From an uncultured Oscillospiraceae bacterium (GTDB taxonomy: Bacteria; Bacillota; Clostridia; Oscillospirales; Ruminococcaceae), in the NCBI GenBank assembly GCA_900539195.1, contig UQBC01000012.1, positions 3,394 to 67,393 on the forward strand: a stretch of DNA of 64,000 bases. The letters are read 5' to 3'. The first letter of the stretch is position 1; each line of letters opens with the position of its first letter. Below are positions 52,902 to 60,798 of the stretch, piece by piece. A model generated the notes under the pieces. It was not told the origin of the DNA, made no database searches, and saw only the letters and a program-made list of their open reading frames with translations. Made by a program: the position numbers and the translations under genes.

Positions 52902-53796
52902 TTTTCTCTCCCACTTTTATAAAACTCATGTCCTTTCGGTCAAAGAACGGATAATCACGGTTGTTTACGCTTGTCTGATAACCATGCGGCTGATTGAGTA
53001 CGGCAAACGCACCTGTCAGCAAAATAAGCATTTCTGGCAAGTAGTTTCTTACTCCATAGACTTTTTCTTTATCATTGTCGGCGCAAAGCACGCTTATTTC
53101 GATTATCTCTTTGTTTGAGCCGTTGATGCTCAAAAGATACTGAAGCGCTTTTTCTATCTTTTCTTTCGGATAACCGAGATGAGTTGCTATGGTCGAGGCA
53201 CCGACTACCTCGCCGTTATCAAGAGAAAGAAGATACATTACCACCTTTAAGTTCATCTTATCTCCTAAGAACCTGAACAACTCCGACAGCTTATCAATAT
53301 CCGAAAACTGTTTTGCGAAGCTCTCCGGCTGTTCTATAAATGTAAAATAGCGGAAATCCTTATTAAGCCGCATATACGTCACGCCTGTATTACAGGTGCA
53401 TTCGGAAGCGATCGTGCCGTTTGAATCTTTAAAATCGGGAAGATCATAGTAATAGCGGCATTCACGCCACGCAGTCAGTTGCATAGCCCAGATTATATTA
53501 AGGTAATTTTCCAGCCACTCGGCAGAAGAATCGTGACTGCTATCGGCTATAGCCCGCATATGATTCACAACCTGTTGTTCAAACGAACACCTTTTCTCTC
53601 CTCTGCCATAAAGATTGTCTATAGAAACATCGAAGATGTCCGCTATCTTAGGCAGTAAATCGCCGTCGGGATAGCTACCGTTTTCCCATTTTGATACTGC
53701 CTGTGCGGTAACACCGAGCTTGTCTGCAAGCTGTTCCTGCGTGATACCGCTTTGCTTTCTGAGCATCTGTAACTGCTTTGAAAAAACCGTTTCCAT
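52888..53796 (-). CDS. XRE-type regulator heading the ABC exporter operon
   Basis: The 302-residue protein has an N-terminal Cro/CI helix-turn-helix (about 7-62, LRKQSGITQEQLADKLGVTA and SKWENGSYPD) and a large C-terminal half with a winged-helix-like stretch (TIATHLGYPKEKIEKALQYL). The middle, Trp/Tyr/Cys-rich region may sense a ligand. Regulators of this shape next to ABC exporters often respond to the exported compound. AAGGAGGAG precedes the ATG and a promoter lies at 53821-53849. The substrate and effector are unknown. Confidence 0.85.
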   Translation of the reverse strand: METVFSKQLQMLRKQSGITQEQLADKLGVTAQAVSKWENGSYPDGDLLPKIADIFDVSIDNLYGRGEKRCSFEQQVVNHMRAIADSSHDSSAEWLENYLNIIWAMQLTAWRECRYYYDLPDFKDSNGTIASECTCNTGVTYMRLNKDFRYFTFIEQPESFAKQFSDIDKLSELFRFLGDKMNLKVVMYLLSLDNGEVVGASTIATHLGYPKEKIEKALQYLLSINGSNKEIIEISVLCADNDKEKVYGVRNYLPEMLILLTGAFAVLNQPHGYQTSVNNRDYPFFDRKDMSFIKVGEKNEEK

Positions 53797-53820
53797 ATAA
53801 ACTCCTCCTTGTTTGCATTA

Positions 53821-53849
53821 AGTTTAACACAAATAGTGGTTGTATGCAA
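53821..53849 (-). promoter_or_regulatory. Sigma-A promoter of the regulator-ABC operon
   Basis: On the minus strand TTGCAT (53844-53849) and TAAACT (53821-53826) are separated by 17 bases. Confidence 0.65.
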
Positions 53850-53924
53850 CATATATTTCGGCATAAAATTCAAAAATTAGTTTATAAAAACGGCAAATCC
53901 AACCAAAGTCATAAAAACGGAAAA

Positions 53925-53956
53925 GAAAAAAGCGGCAAAGTGTATTGCTCTGCCGC
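53925..53956 (-). terminator. Terminator downstream of the maf unit
   Basis: A 6-bp GCGGCA stem (53932-53937 with 53951-53956) with a 13-base loop is followed on the minus strand by six or seven T. Confidence 0.65.
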
Positions 53957-53976
53957 AGTTTATTTAGCTTCGATAA

Positions 53977-54240
53977 TCAGAATGCGAAATAATCGGGAGC
54001 GGAATCGCCCGTAACAGGAGCGAATCCAACGATAGGACCGATCTCATCGGGACCGCCGGCCTCAAATACAGTACCGTATTTGTCATTAGTGGCAATGTCG
54101 AAGAATTTTCCGACAACACCCTCTTTAATGATAGCGCCGTTTGAAAGATATATCTTTCCGTCTACGGTTTTTACTTCCTTGAGCACTTCTCCGTCGTACT
54201 CCGTAATATCTTTTGTAAATGCGTTGTTCAAAAATAACAT
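53977..54240 (-). CDS. Hypothetical 87-residue protein downstream of maf
   Basis: I do not recognise the family. From ATG 54240, with AAAGGACG upstream, the protein reads LFLNNAFTKDITEYDGEVLK and then VDGKIYLSNGAIIKEGVVGK, in a pattern of short beta strands, ending in a Gly/Pro-rich stretch (GGPDEIGPIVGFAPVTG) and DYFAF. No Cys, signal peptide or membrane segment is seen. A GTG at 54258 would extend it by six residues but overlaps the maf stop. It is the last gene before the terminator and probably co-transcribed with ppa and maf. Confidence 0.6.
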   Translation of the reverse strand: MLFLNNAFTKDITEYDGEVLKEVKTVDGKIYLSNGAIIKEGVVGKFFDIATNDKYGTVFEAGGPDEIGPIVGFAPVTGDSAPDYFAF

Positions 54241-54254
54241 ACCTTTGCGTCCTT

Positions 54255-54836
54255 TCACTGAAGATTATTTTCTGTGAGAGCGTTCAGTTTTCTTGCAAGC
54301 CGTGCTACAGGCAATCCTACAACGTTGTAGAAATCGCCGTTTATACGTTTTACAAACATAGCGCCCTTTTCCTGGATGCCGTAAGCGCCCGCTTTGTCCA
54401 TAGGCTCACCGCTTGCTATATACTGCCGTATCTCATCGTCGCCGAGCGGATAGAATTCCACCTCGGTCTTTTCATAAAAATGTATATGCTTATCGGGAGA
54501 AATTACGCATACTCCCGTAAGTACCGTATGTGTTTTGCCTGACAGCTTTTTCAGCATATCAAATGCGTCCTGCTCATTCTCAGGCTTGCCCATTATCTCG
54601 TTACCGAGCGCCACAACAGTATCCGCTCCGATAACCGTATTATAGGGATATTTTTCGGCTATCTCCTCTGCTTTCTGTCGTGATAGCATAAGCACTGCGT
54701 CTGACGGTTCTGTACCGCCCGGTATCTTCTCTTCCTTTACGGCAGGAACGGATAAAAAATCGAAGCCTGCCAGTGTCATAAGCTCAATTCTGCGTGGAGA
54801 TTTACTTGCCAGTATCAATGTTGTTGTACTTTTCAC
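54255..54836 (-). CDS. maf: Maf-type nucleoside triphosphate pyrophosphatase
   Basis: The 193-residue enzyme hydrolyses non-canonical or modified nucleoside triphosphates and is linked to septum inhibition. The P-loop-like opening ILASKSPRRIELM, the GADTVVALGNEIMGKP block and the KAGAYGIQEKG motif are all intact. I chose GTG 54836 because GATGAGG lies about 6 bases upstream; a start at 54848 would use the ribosome site itself. The gene overlaps the 3' end of ppa by 35 bases in another frame. Confidence 0.9.
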   Translation of the reverse strand: MKSTTTLILASKSPRRIELMTLAGFDFLSVPAVKEEKIPGGTEPSDAVLMLSRQKAEEIAEKYPYNTVIGADTVVALGNEIMGKPENEQDAFDMLKKLSGKTHTVLTGVCVISPDKHIHFYEKTEVEFYPLGDDEIRQYIASGEPMDKAGAYGIQEKGAMFVKRINGDFYNVVGLPVARLARKLNALTENNLQ

Positions 54837-55359
54837 CGTAAACCTCATCGTAATTTGCTATACATTCCTTGATGATCTCAACCGCAGCCTTGTGACCCAT
54901 TACCTCATTGACCGCAGTTTCCTTGCCCTCAAGCTGTTTATATACCTTGAAGAAGTGCAGCATTTCGTCAAAGATGTGCGAGGGTAAGCCCTCAATGCTT
55001 CTGTAGGAGTTATAATTGGGATCTTCAAACGGGATAGCTATTATCTTCTGATCCATCTTTCCGTTATCTATCATATTTATAACACCGATAGGATAGCACT
55101 GTACAAGCACAAGCGGAACAAGAGGCTCGTTGCACAGAACAAGCACATCAAGCGGATCTCCGTCGTCAGCAAGCGTCTTAGGGATAAATCCGTAGTTTGC
55201 GGGATAATGTGTCGATGTATACAGTATTCTGTCGAGTATAAGCACTCCCGTCTTCTTGTCAAGCTCGTACTTTGACTTACTGCCCTTTGAGATCTCAATG
55301 ACAGCTAAAAAGTCATTGGGAGTTACTCTTTCGTTATCAATATCGTGCCAGATGTTCAT
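54802..55359 (-). CDS. ppa: Family I inorganic pyrophosphatase
   Basis: The 185-residue cytosolic enzyme hydrolyses pyrophosphate. The opening NIWHDI, the active-site block DDGDPLDVLVL with its metal-binding aspartates, and YPANYGFIPKT with the conserved Tyr are present. The length matches the family. Most Clostridia of this type have this or a family II enzyme; this one is family I. AAAGGTTA precedes the ATG, and a TTGAAA-17-TATAAT promoter lies at 55400-55428. It leads the ppa-maf-hypothetical unit. Confidence 0.93.
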   Translation of the reverse strand: MNIWHDIDNERVTPNDFLAVIEISKGSKSKYELDKKTGVLILDRILYTSTHYPANYGFIPKTLADDGDPLDVLVLCNEPLVPLVLVQCYPIGVINMIDNGKMDQKIIAIPFEDPNYNSYRSIEGLPSHIFDEMLHFFKVYKQLEGKETAVNEVMGHKAAVEIIKECIANYDEVYGEKYNNIDTGK

Positions 55360-55399
55360 AAAATTAACCTTTCTTAGCTTTAATGCTACTAATGTATTT

Positions 55400-55428
55400 A
55401 TTATACAACTATATTAACAACTTTTCAA
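55400..55428 (-). promoter_or_regulatory. Sigma-A promoter of ppa-maf
   Basis: On the minus strand TTGAAA (55423-55428) and perfect TATAAT (55400-55405) are separated by 17 bases. Confidence 0.78.
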
Positions 55429-55503
55429 GCGATTTTTGCATTTATTTGAAATATTTTTCAAATAAACTAAAATGCTGAAAATTGAAATATCCAAAACGTA
55501 ATA

Positions 55504-56832
55504 TTACGCTTTCTCAAACGCCCTGAGCGTCTTTATTGCAATAACCGCAACGAGAAGTCCGCTTGCCGTCCATATGATTGGTTCGGATATACATACGCCG
55601 AAATAACCGCATACGGGGATTATCGCAATTACCGTCACTATCTTCCACGCCATTTCCACAAGGCTTGCCCCTATCGGAACAACGCTCTTTCCGAGTCCCT
55701 GCAGTGTACATCTCAGCGACAGAAGTGTATTCAGAGCATAGTAGAACGGCACATTTATCCTAAGATAATTGACCGCCGTATCTATAATTTCACGGTTATC
55801 CGCAGGTGCTATCATAAGCACAAGCTGTTCTCCGAACAGATACACAATAAGCACCGCAAGCGTTGACCAGCCGTAGCCTATCAGCAGACCGTATTTTATG
55901 CTTTTCTTTATCCTGTCAAGCTTGCCTGCACCTAGATTCTGGCTTACAAATGTCACAAGCGTTGCGCTGATAGCCGAGAACGGCATGATAGTAAAGCTGA
56001 ATATCTTTCTGGCGGCGGTATGAGCCGAGATTATACCCGTTCCAAGTCCGTTGATGCCGTTTTGCAGAACTATCGAGCCTATGTCAACTATCGAATACAT
56101 AAGCGCCATTCCAAGCCCCGAAGCAAGAAGGCTTTTTATCTCCTCGCCGTGAAGCCTGAAATCAGACCTGCCGAGTTTTAAAAACGGACATTTTCTGATA
56201 AGATAAACGAAACAGACAATAGCGGAGATAAGCTGTGCGATAACCGTTGCAAGCGCCGCACCGTCAACCCCCATACCGAATCCGAATATGAACAGAAAAT
56301 CCAGTCCGACATTCAGCACGGCTGAAATTACAAGTATTATCAGCGGTACTACGCTGTCACCCAAAGCACGAAGAATGTTCGCTTCAAGATTATATATCAG
56401 CGTAACTATAAGTCCGCCTGCCACTATCGTAAGATACAGCTTCGCCTGTTCAAAAATCTCAGCCGGCGTATTGAGCGCCGTGAGAAGCGGCTCGACAAAC
56501 ACTATACACAGCGTCATTATCACTGCCGTAATGATTGCAGAATATGTAATCATTCCTGCAACCGTGCGCCGCACCTTGTTCATATCGTTAGCACCGTAGT
56601 GCTTTGCAACAGGGATTGCAAAACCTGTGCATAAGCCGTTAATAATGTTGAACATAAGCGACACCACCGCCGTTGTCGAACCTACGGCGGACAGCGATAA
56701 TTCACCGAGTTTTTTTCCGACAATTATAATGTCGACCAGATTATACGCCTGTTGGAACAGACTGCCGAGCAGTATAGGCAGACTGAACAGGAGCATAAGC
56801 CGGATTATGCTTCCTTTTGTCAGATCTCTCAT
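55504..56832 (-). CDS. MATE family efflux pump
   Basis: The 442-residue integral membrane protein has about twelve hydrophobic segments in two MATE repeats, starting LFSLPILLGSLFQQAYNLVD and with VSFVSQNLGAG-like TFVSQNLGAGKLD in the second half. Such pumps use Na+ or H+ gradients to expel drugs or metabolites. The substrate is not visible. The start codon has only a weak AAGAAA-type site. A consensus promoter lies at 56918-56946. Confidence 0.92.
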   Translation of the reverse strand: MRDLTKGSIIRLMLLFSLPILLGSLFQQAYNLVDIIIVGKKLGELSLSAVGSTTAVVSLMFNIINGLCTGFAIPVAKHYGANDMNKVRRTVAGMITYSAIITAVIMTLCIVFVEPLLTALNTPAEIFEQAKLYLTIVAGGLIVTLIYNLEANILRALGDSVVPLIILVISAVLNVGLDFLFIFGFGMGVDGAALATVIAQLISAIVCFVYLIRKCPFLKLGRSDFRLHGEEIKSLLASGLGMALMYSIVDIGSIVLQNGINGLGTGIISAHTAARKIFSFTIMPFSAISATLVTFVSQNLGAGKLDRIKKSIKYGLLIGYGWSTLAVLIVYLFGEQLVLMIAPADNREIIDTAVNYLRINVPFYYALNTLLSLRCTLQGLGKSVVPIGASLVEMAWKIVTVIAIIPVCGYFGVCISEPIIWTASGLLVAVIAIKTLRAFEKA

Positions 56833-56917
56833 AGTTTCTTCTTTTCTTTCTGTTGTTCTTTTACTTTTCTTTTAGCTAAAAACGACTTGTTTAAGGTAAT
56901 CGTTTTCGATGAAATAT

Positions 56918-56946
56918 AGTATAACATATCGAAAGAGGAGTTTCAA
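56918..56946 (-). promoter_or_regulatory. Sigma-A promoter of the MATE gene
   Basis: On the minus strand TTGAAA (56941-56946) and TATACT (56918-56923) are separated by 17 bases. Confidence 0.7.
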
Positions 56947-56957
56947 GTAAAAAAGGC

Positions 56958-56986
56958 TTGTTATAATTAATTTTTTGTGATAAAAT
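56958..56986 (+). promoter_or_regulatory. Sigma-A promoter of the 55-residue gene and EamA permease
   Basis: TTGTTA (56958-56963) and TAAAAT (56981-56986) are separated by 17 bases. It diverges from the MATE promoter, with the two -35 regions only 12 bases apart. Confidence 0.6.
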
Positions 56987-57023
56987 CAGTTAGTAAACAA
57001 AAAAGAAGGAGAGTTTCTGAAAT

Positions 57024-57191
57024 ATGGAGCCAAAAGATTACATTATTACCGAAATAAGCGGAGAATACGCCACACTTACGGAAAGAATCAGCGGAGAAAC
57101 GCTGTTTATTGCACTGGCGCTTTTACCGCCCGGCAGTGACATAGGCACAAAGCTGCACTATGAAATGCTCGAATATACTATAGAAGAATAA
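57024..57191 (+). CDS. Small 55-residue hypothetical protein
   Basis: This short gene is supported by AAGGAGAG before ATG 57024 and by a promoter at 56958. The protein reads MEPKDYIITEISGEYATLTE, then a hydrophobic FIALALLPPG and a C-terminal acidic YEMLEYTIEE. It looks like a small beta-barrel protein such as DUF3006-type proteins, which are short and begin with a similar D-x-I-x-x-E-G-x-x-A pattern, but I do not claim the family. It lies 15 bases before the EamA permease gene and is probably co-transcribed with it. Confidence 0.6.
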   Translation: MEPKDYIITEISGEYATLTERISGETLFIALALLPPGSDIGTKLHYEMLEYTIEE

Positions 57192-57206
57192 AGAGGGATA
57201 ACCGTT

Positions 57207-58043
57207 ATGGTATTGATGCTTCTTGTTGTCGCCTGTTACACCGTCTGCGGTCTCAGCGACAAATACTCCGTCGCAAAGCTGAAGTTTGACGGCAATTCGT
57301 TCACTTTTCTTATGGCTTTGCCTACAGCGGTACTTTTGCTGCCGCTTATGCCGTTTTCCGATATGCACTTACAGCTTTGCTGGCAGTCTGTGCTTGCGGC
57401 TGTTCTTATTATGGTGTCAAAGCTGCTTGAATTCAAGATGTCTGCGCTCGTGCTTACCGAAATGTCTGCATTCGAGCTTAAGGCGTGGCTCGGTCTTTGC
57501 CTGTTCGCGTCCTATGCGACCGATATAATAACCGCCGTTGACACGTTCAGCTGGCTCAGATTGCTGGCAATTGCGGTTACAGCAGTTGGGCTGTTTATGA
57601 TAGCACGGTCGGAGAGAGAGCATATCAGCTATAAGAAAATAGCTGTGCCGCTGTTCTTCTATCTGCTTTCAAAGTTCGGCTACGGCTTTATAATCACTGC
57701 ATCTGCGCCGTACATATCCTCATACTTTGCCCTGCTTTTCGGACTTATCCTGCTTGCCGCCGTGCTTGTGCCTTTCGTTCACCCGATTAGGATGATAAAA
57801 GACAAGCCGAAGGGCTGTGCATTTGTAGCGCTGACCAAAATACCGAACGCACTCGGACTTGTGCTTGAAAATGCCGTTATCGCAACCAGTATGACCAACT
57901 ATTCATTCATACAGCCTATGATAATGGTAGCGCTTTTCTTTATCGGTCTTATCCGTAAGGAAAGCACAAAGGCTCTTAATATCGTAGGAAGTATCGTCTG
58001 CATAGCAGGAATAATAGCATTCCAGCTTTTCGGACTTATATGA
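57207..58043 (+). CDS. EamA/DMT-type membrane transporter
   Basis: The 278-residue protein has nine or ten hydrophobic segments in two halves, as in drug/metabolite transporter (EamA) permeases. The first half begins LMLLVVACYTVCGLSDKYSV and the second half contains KIPNALGLVLENAVIATSMT and SFIQPMIMVALFFIG. The repeat is degenerate. The substrate is unknown. GAGGGATAACC precedes the ATG. It follows a 55-residue gene and ends at a bidirectional terminator shared with divIC. Confidence 0.78.
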   Translation: MVLMLLVVACYTVCGLSDKYSVAKLKFDGNSFTFLMALPTAVLLLPLMPFSDMHLQLCWQSVLAAVLIMVSKLLEFKMSALVLTEMSAFELKAWLGLCLFASYATDIITAVDTFSWLRLLAIAVTAVGLFMIARSEREHISYKKIAVPLFFYLLSKFGYGFIITASAPYISSYFALLFGLILLAAVLVPFVHPIRMIKDKPKGCAFVALTKIPNALGLVLENAVIATSMTNYSFIQPMIMVALFFIGLIRKESTKALNIVGSIVCIAGIIAFQLFGLI

Positions 58044-58044
58044 T

Positions 58045-58085
58045 ACAAAAAAAGGCTCTCACAACTTAAGTGAAAGCCTTTTTGT
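58045..58085. terminator. Bidirectional terminator between the EamA gene and divIC
   Basis: A long AAAAAGGCT stem with inner TCAC/GTGA pairs ends in AGCCTTTTTG on both strands, so it can serve the two converging transcripts. Confidence 0.85.
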
Positions 58086-58097
58086 TTATTTTCAGTA

Positions 58098-58406
58098 TCA
58101 ATCCGCCGGTACTATATAGTATATACGTTCCTCGGGCTTTGCATAGCCCAGCTTATCCCTTGCGATAGTTTCGATATATTCGACTTTGTACTGCTCCTCA
58201 GAATATCTGCTGAGCATTTTATTCTCGTTTTCTACTTCAGTCACCTGAGCGGTAAGCTTTGCAAGCTCTTCGTTCTTCTGCGAAATTTCTACCTGTATAG
58301 AGATGAAGTTATACACACATATCACAAGTGCCGTCACAAGCAACGGTGCAAGTATCAGCATAACTTTATTGAATTTTCCTGATTTTGCCTTCGATCCTGC
58401 CGACAT
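58098..58406 (-). CDS. divIC: Septum formation initiator DivIC/FtsB family
   Basis: The 102-residue protein has one membrane segment (about 15-33), a coiled coil (about 38-70, ISQKNEELAKLTAQVTEVEN) and the short C-terminal segment IARDKLGYAKPEERIYYIV, which carries the DKLGY motif of the DivIC/FtsB family. In B. subtilis DivIC acts at the septum with DivIB and FtsL. Its start overlaps the end of yabQ by 41 bases, and the yabP-yabQ-divIC order is as in B. subtilis. Confidence 0.9.
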   Translation of the reverse strand: MSAGSKAKSGKFNKVMLILAPLLVTALVICVYNFISIQVEISQKNEELAKLTAQVTEVENENKMLSRYSEEQYKVEYIETIARDKLGYAKPEERIYYIVPAD

Positions 58407-58920
58407 TTACAACTTCGTTCCTTTCAAGATTATTATCATTATTATATAATATTTCACGGTGCTTTTTCAAGTCTGCCTGTGCTCTTTTTATTTTATCATT
58501 TATATTTTTGTAAAACTGCACAAACGGAAGCGTAAATTTATGTACAAATGATACAAACGCTTTTCTGAGCTGTTTTAGCAATTTTCCGAATACAAATCCG
58601 AAAATTTTTTTAATCGCCCCTATGACCACGGTATATACAAACCTGAAAAGTCTTCCGACAGTAAAAATGTATAATATAAAACCGATAGCGGCAAACAACA
58701 GATACGTTGCGCGAAAGTTGCCGTTTCCGATTTCCATGGAAAGTCCAAACAGCACAAGTCCACAGAATGAAAGATAAAAAGTATCTTCAACTCCAACCGC
58801 AAAGCTGTGATGCGGTATTACCGTTCTGATAATTCTAAGGAGCTCATAACCTACGCCCAGTAACATTCCGCAAACAGAAAAACAAGACAGTTGCCAGACA
58901 AGAGATACCTCGACGTTCAT
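58366..58920 (-). CDS. yabQ: Spore cortex protein YabQ
   Basis: The 184-residue protein matches YabQ, needed for cortex formation in B. subtilis. The first 110 residues carry four membrane segments, with the hallmark GMLLGVGYELLRIIR near 18-32, and the remainder is a basic, Lys/Asn-rich cytosolic tail (KNINDKIKRAQADLKKHRE). GAGGTGAGT precedes the ATG. It lies 10 bases after yabP. Confidence 0.9.
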   Translation of the reverse strand: MNVEVSLVWQLSCFSVCGMLLGVGYELLRIIRTVIPHHSFAVGVEDTFYLSFCGLVLFGLSMEIGNGNFRATYLLFAAIGFILYIFTVGRLFRFVYTVVIGAIKKIFGFVFGKLLKQLRKAFVSFVHKFTLPFVQFYKNINDKIKRAQADLKKHREILYNNDNNLERNEVVNVGRIEGKIRKIQ

Positions 58921-58930
58921 ATACTCACCT

Positions 58931-59197
58931 CTATCTGAAAATTCTGGATATGAAATTGTCTGCGTACTTTGTTCTGTTATTACTGAAATGAAGCGAATAT
59001 ATATTTCCGCTAACCTCTATATTACCGCTTCCGGTAAAGGCATTACTGATTTCCAGTTCCGAGCCTTTTATACGCATATCACCGAGAATCGTATATAGAA
59101 CAATACACTCGCTGTCGTATGAAATTATCTCAAGTACGCCGTTTACGCACAGCGCTCTTCTGTCAGTCAAAGTCAGTACCTGTTGTCTTTCGTTCAA
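58931..59197 (-). CDS. yabP: Spore protein YabP
   Basis: The 88-residue protein matches YabP, a mother-cell sporulation protein related to YqfC. The core is RRALCVNGVLEIISYDSECI and MRIKGSELEISNAFTGSGNI, ending in the conserved basic FISRIFR. I chose TTG 59197 because GGGGGT lies 6 bases upstream; the ATG at 59215, which would add six residues, has no ribosome site. It leads yabP-yabQ-divIC, and rqcP is directly upstream. Confidence 0.87.
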   Translation of the reverse strand: MNERQQVLTLTDRRALCVNGVLEIISYDSECIVLYTILGDMRIKGSELEISNAFTGSGNIEVSGNIYSLHFSNNRTKYADNFISRIFR

Positions 59198-59260
59198 ATA
59201 AATACCCCCGCTCATTATTTACTTTGTAGTAAATAATATTCGGGGGATGTCCTGATTATG

Positions 59261-59500
59261 CTAAACTACTTCATAAAGGTCGGATGCGCCATCCTTACCG
59301 ACTACTTCAACGACCTTTAAAACACGAATCTTGAGCGGGCTTTTGCCCATATTGATCTCTATTTCATCGCCGACTTTTACATCATATGAAGCCCTGGCAG
59401 GCTTGCCGTTTACAGAAACCTTTTCGGCGTCGCAAGCCTCATTTGCAACAGTTCTTCTCTTAATAAGACGGGATACTTTCAGATATTTGTCAAGTCTCAT
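59261..59500 (-). CDS. rqcP: S4-domain ribosome-associated protein RqcP (YabO)
   Basis: The 79-residue protein is an S4 RNA-binding domain protein: RLDKYLKVSRLIKRRTVANE is the S4 signature, followed by NGKPARASYDVKVGDEIEI. In B. subtilis it works with RqcH in C-terminal alanine tailing of stalled chains. AAAGGACT lies before ATG 59500. It lies in the conserved yabN-yabO-yabP neighbourhood, here with hup inserted upstream. Confidence 0.92.
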   Translation of the reverse strand: MRLDKYLKVSRLIKRRTVANEACDAEKVSVNGKPARASYDVKVGDEIEINMGKSPLKIRVLKVVEVVGKDGASDLYEVV

Positions 59501-59520
59501 AGAAAGTCCTTTCACAGATT

Positions 59521-59558
59521 TAAAATAAAAAACGGAGGCGGTAATAATACTGCCTCCG
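59521..59558 (-). terminator. Terminator of hup
   Basis: A CGGAGGC stem extended by GTA/TAC pairs (59533-59543 with 59548-59558) is followed on the minus strand by a run of six T. Confidence 0.85.
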
Positions 59559-59576
59559 CTATTGAATCAGACTTAA

Positions 59577-59852
59577 TTACTTAGCAACTGCATCCTTTAA
59601 AGCACTGCCTGCCTTGAAAGCGGGAACCTTAGAAGCAGCAATCTTGATCTTGTCGCCTGTACGGGGGTTAACACCCTCACGAGCTGCACGCTCACGAACT
59701 TCAAATGTACCGAAACCAACGAGCTGGATCTTTTCGCCCTTTGCAAGTGTCTCAGAGATGCTGTCTACTACAGCGGAGATAGCCTTTTCTGCATCCTTCT
59801 TTGTAAGGTCAGCCTTTTCAGCAACCATTGTAACTAATTCTGCCTTTGTCAT
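59577..59852 (-). CDS. hup: HU-type DNA-binding protein
   Basis: The 91-residue protein is the nucleoid-compacting HU. It opens MTKAELVTMVAEKADLTKKD and has the DNA-clamp segment VNPRTGDKIKIAASKVPAFK with the conserved Pro at the tip of the arm and the GFGTFEVRERAAREG signature. GGAGG precedes the ATG. Codon use is strongly biased, as in fba, fitting high expression. It separates mazG from rqcP in the yab cluster and has its own terminator. Confidence 0.96.
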   Translation of the reverse strand: MTKAELVTMVAEKADLTKKDAEKAISAVVDSISETLAKGEKIQLVGFGTFEVRERAAREGVNPRTGDKIKIAASKVPAFKAGSALKDAVAK

Positions 59853-59937
59853 TTGAGTAATCCTCCAAAAATTTTTATTAATATTTAAGCTAAAAGCTTA
59901 TAGACGTAATACGGTCAACCGACTAATTGCTTTACGG

Positions 59938-60723
59938 TTAATCAGAATTTAAAAACAGCGCTTTTATCTGCTCATCTGACAGATTGTCGAGCGTTTTGCC
60001 TTGCGACTTCGCATTACTCTCAAGCTCTCTAAAACGCATTATAAACTTATTTACAGCAAAAGTCAAGGCTTTTTCACAATCTTTTTTGATAAAACGCGAT
60101 AAATTACAACAAGAGAGTAAAAGTTCTCCAAATTTATCTTCTGTCAGTTCTTCGTTTTTGTCATTTATAGCTAACTCAAGGCTATCCAATCTATCCTTTA
60201 CAAGTTCAAGCGCCTCATGTGTGCTGCCAAGCTCCACGACTGCATTAGACGCACGCTTAAACACCTTCTGACCTCTCATAAGCGCAGGAAGAACCATAGG
60301 AACGCTGTCAAGAGTATCAGCGACAGTGTCCTGATGCTTTGATTTCTTCTTCAGCTGATCCCAGTTTTTGAGTACATCGTCACTGTTATCTACTTTCACA
60401 TCACCGAAAACGTGAGGGTGACGGTAGATCATCTTCTTTGTGACATCATCGCATATATCGTTGAACTCAAATCTGCCGCGTTCCGTTTCTATCTGACAAT
60501 GGAAAACTGCCTGGAAAAGCAGATCGCCGAGCTCCTCTTTCAGCATTGCGGCATCGTCTGCATCGATTGCTTCCATAACCTCATACGCCTCTTCAAGGAC
60601 ATTCATACGGATTGACTTGTGATCCTGCTCTCTATCCCACGGACAGCCGTTCTCGCTTCTCAGAATACGGGTAACTTCAATAAGATCGTTTATGTCGTAC
60701 TTATCTTTAAACTTAAAGTCCAA
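59938..60723 (-). CDS. mazG: Nucleoside triphosphate pyrophosphohydrolase MazG
   Basis: The 261-residue enzyme hydrolyses NTPs to NMPs and pyrophosphate and clears aberrant nucleotides. The N-terminal MazG domain shows LRSENGCPWDREQDHKSIR, then the metal-binding EExxE pattern in LEEAYEVMEAI and KEELGDLLFQAVFH. The second MazG-like half begins near PALMRGQKVFKRAS. I chose TTG 60723 because AGGAAG lies 8 bases upstream; a GTG nine bases earlier would abut the ribosome site. It is the yabN part of the conserved yab cluster, but the tetrapyrrole-methylase domain fused to B. subtilis YabN is lacking. Confidence 0.9.
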   Translation of the reverse strand: MDFKFKDKYDINDLIEVTRILRSENGCPWDREQDHKSIRMNVLEEAYEVMEAIDADDAAMLKEELGDLLFQAVFHCQIETERGRFEFNDICDDVTKKMIYRHPHVFGDVKVDNSDDVLKNWDQLKKKSKHQDTVADTLDSVPMVLPALMRGQKVFKRASNAVVELGSTHEALELVKDRLDSLELAINDKNEELTEDKFGELLLSCCNLSRFIKKDCEKALTFAVNKFIMRFRELESNAKSQGKTLDNLSDEQIKALFLNSD

Positions 60724-60798
60724 AATATACACTTCCTAAATAAAATCGGCTTTATAAAACCGGCGCTGTGCGCTCATATAATAATACACTAAAATCTG

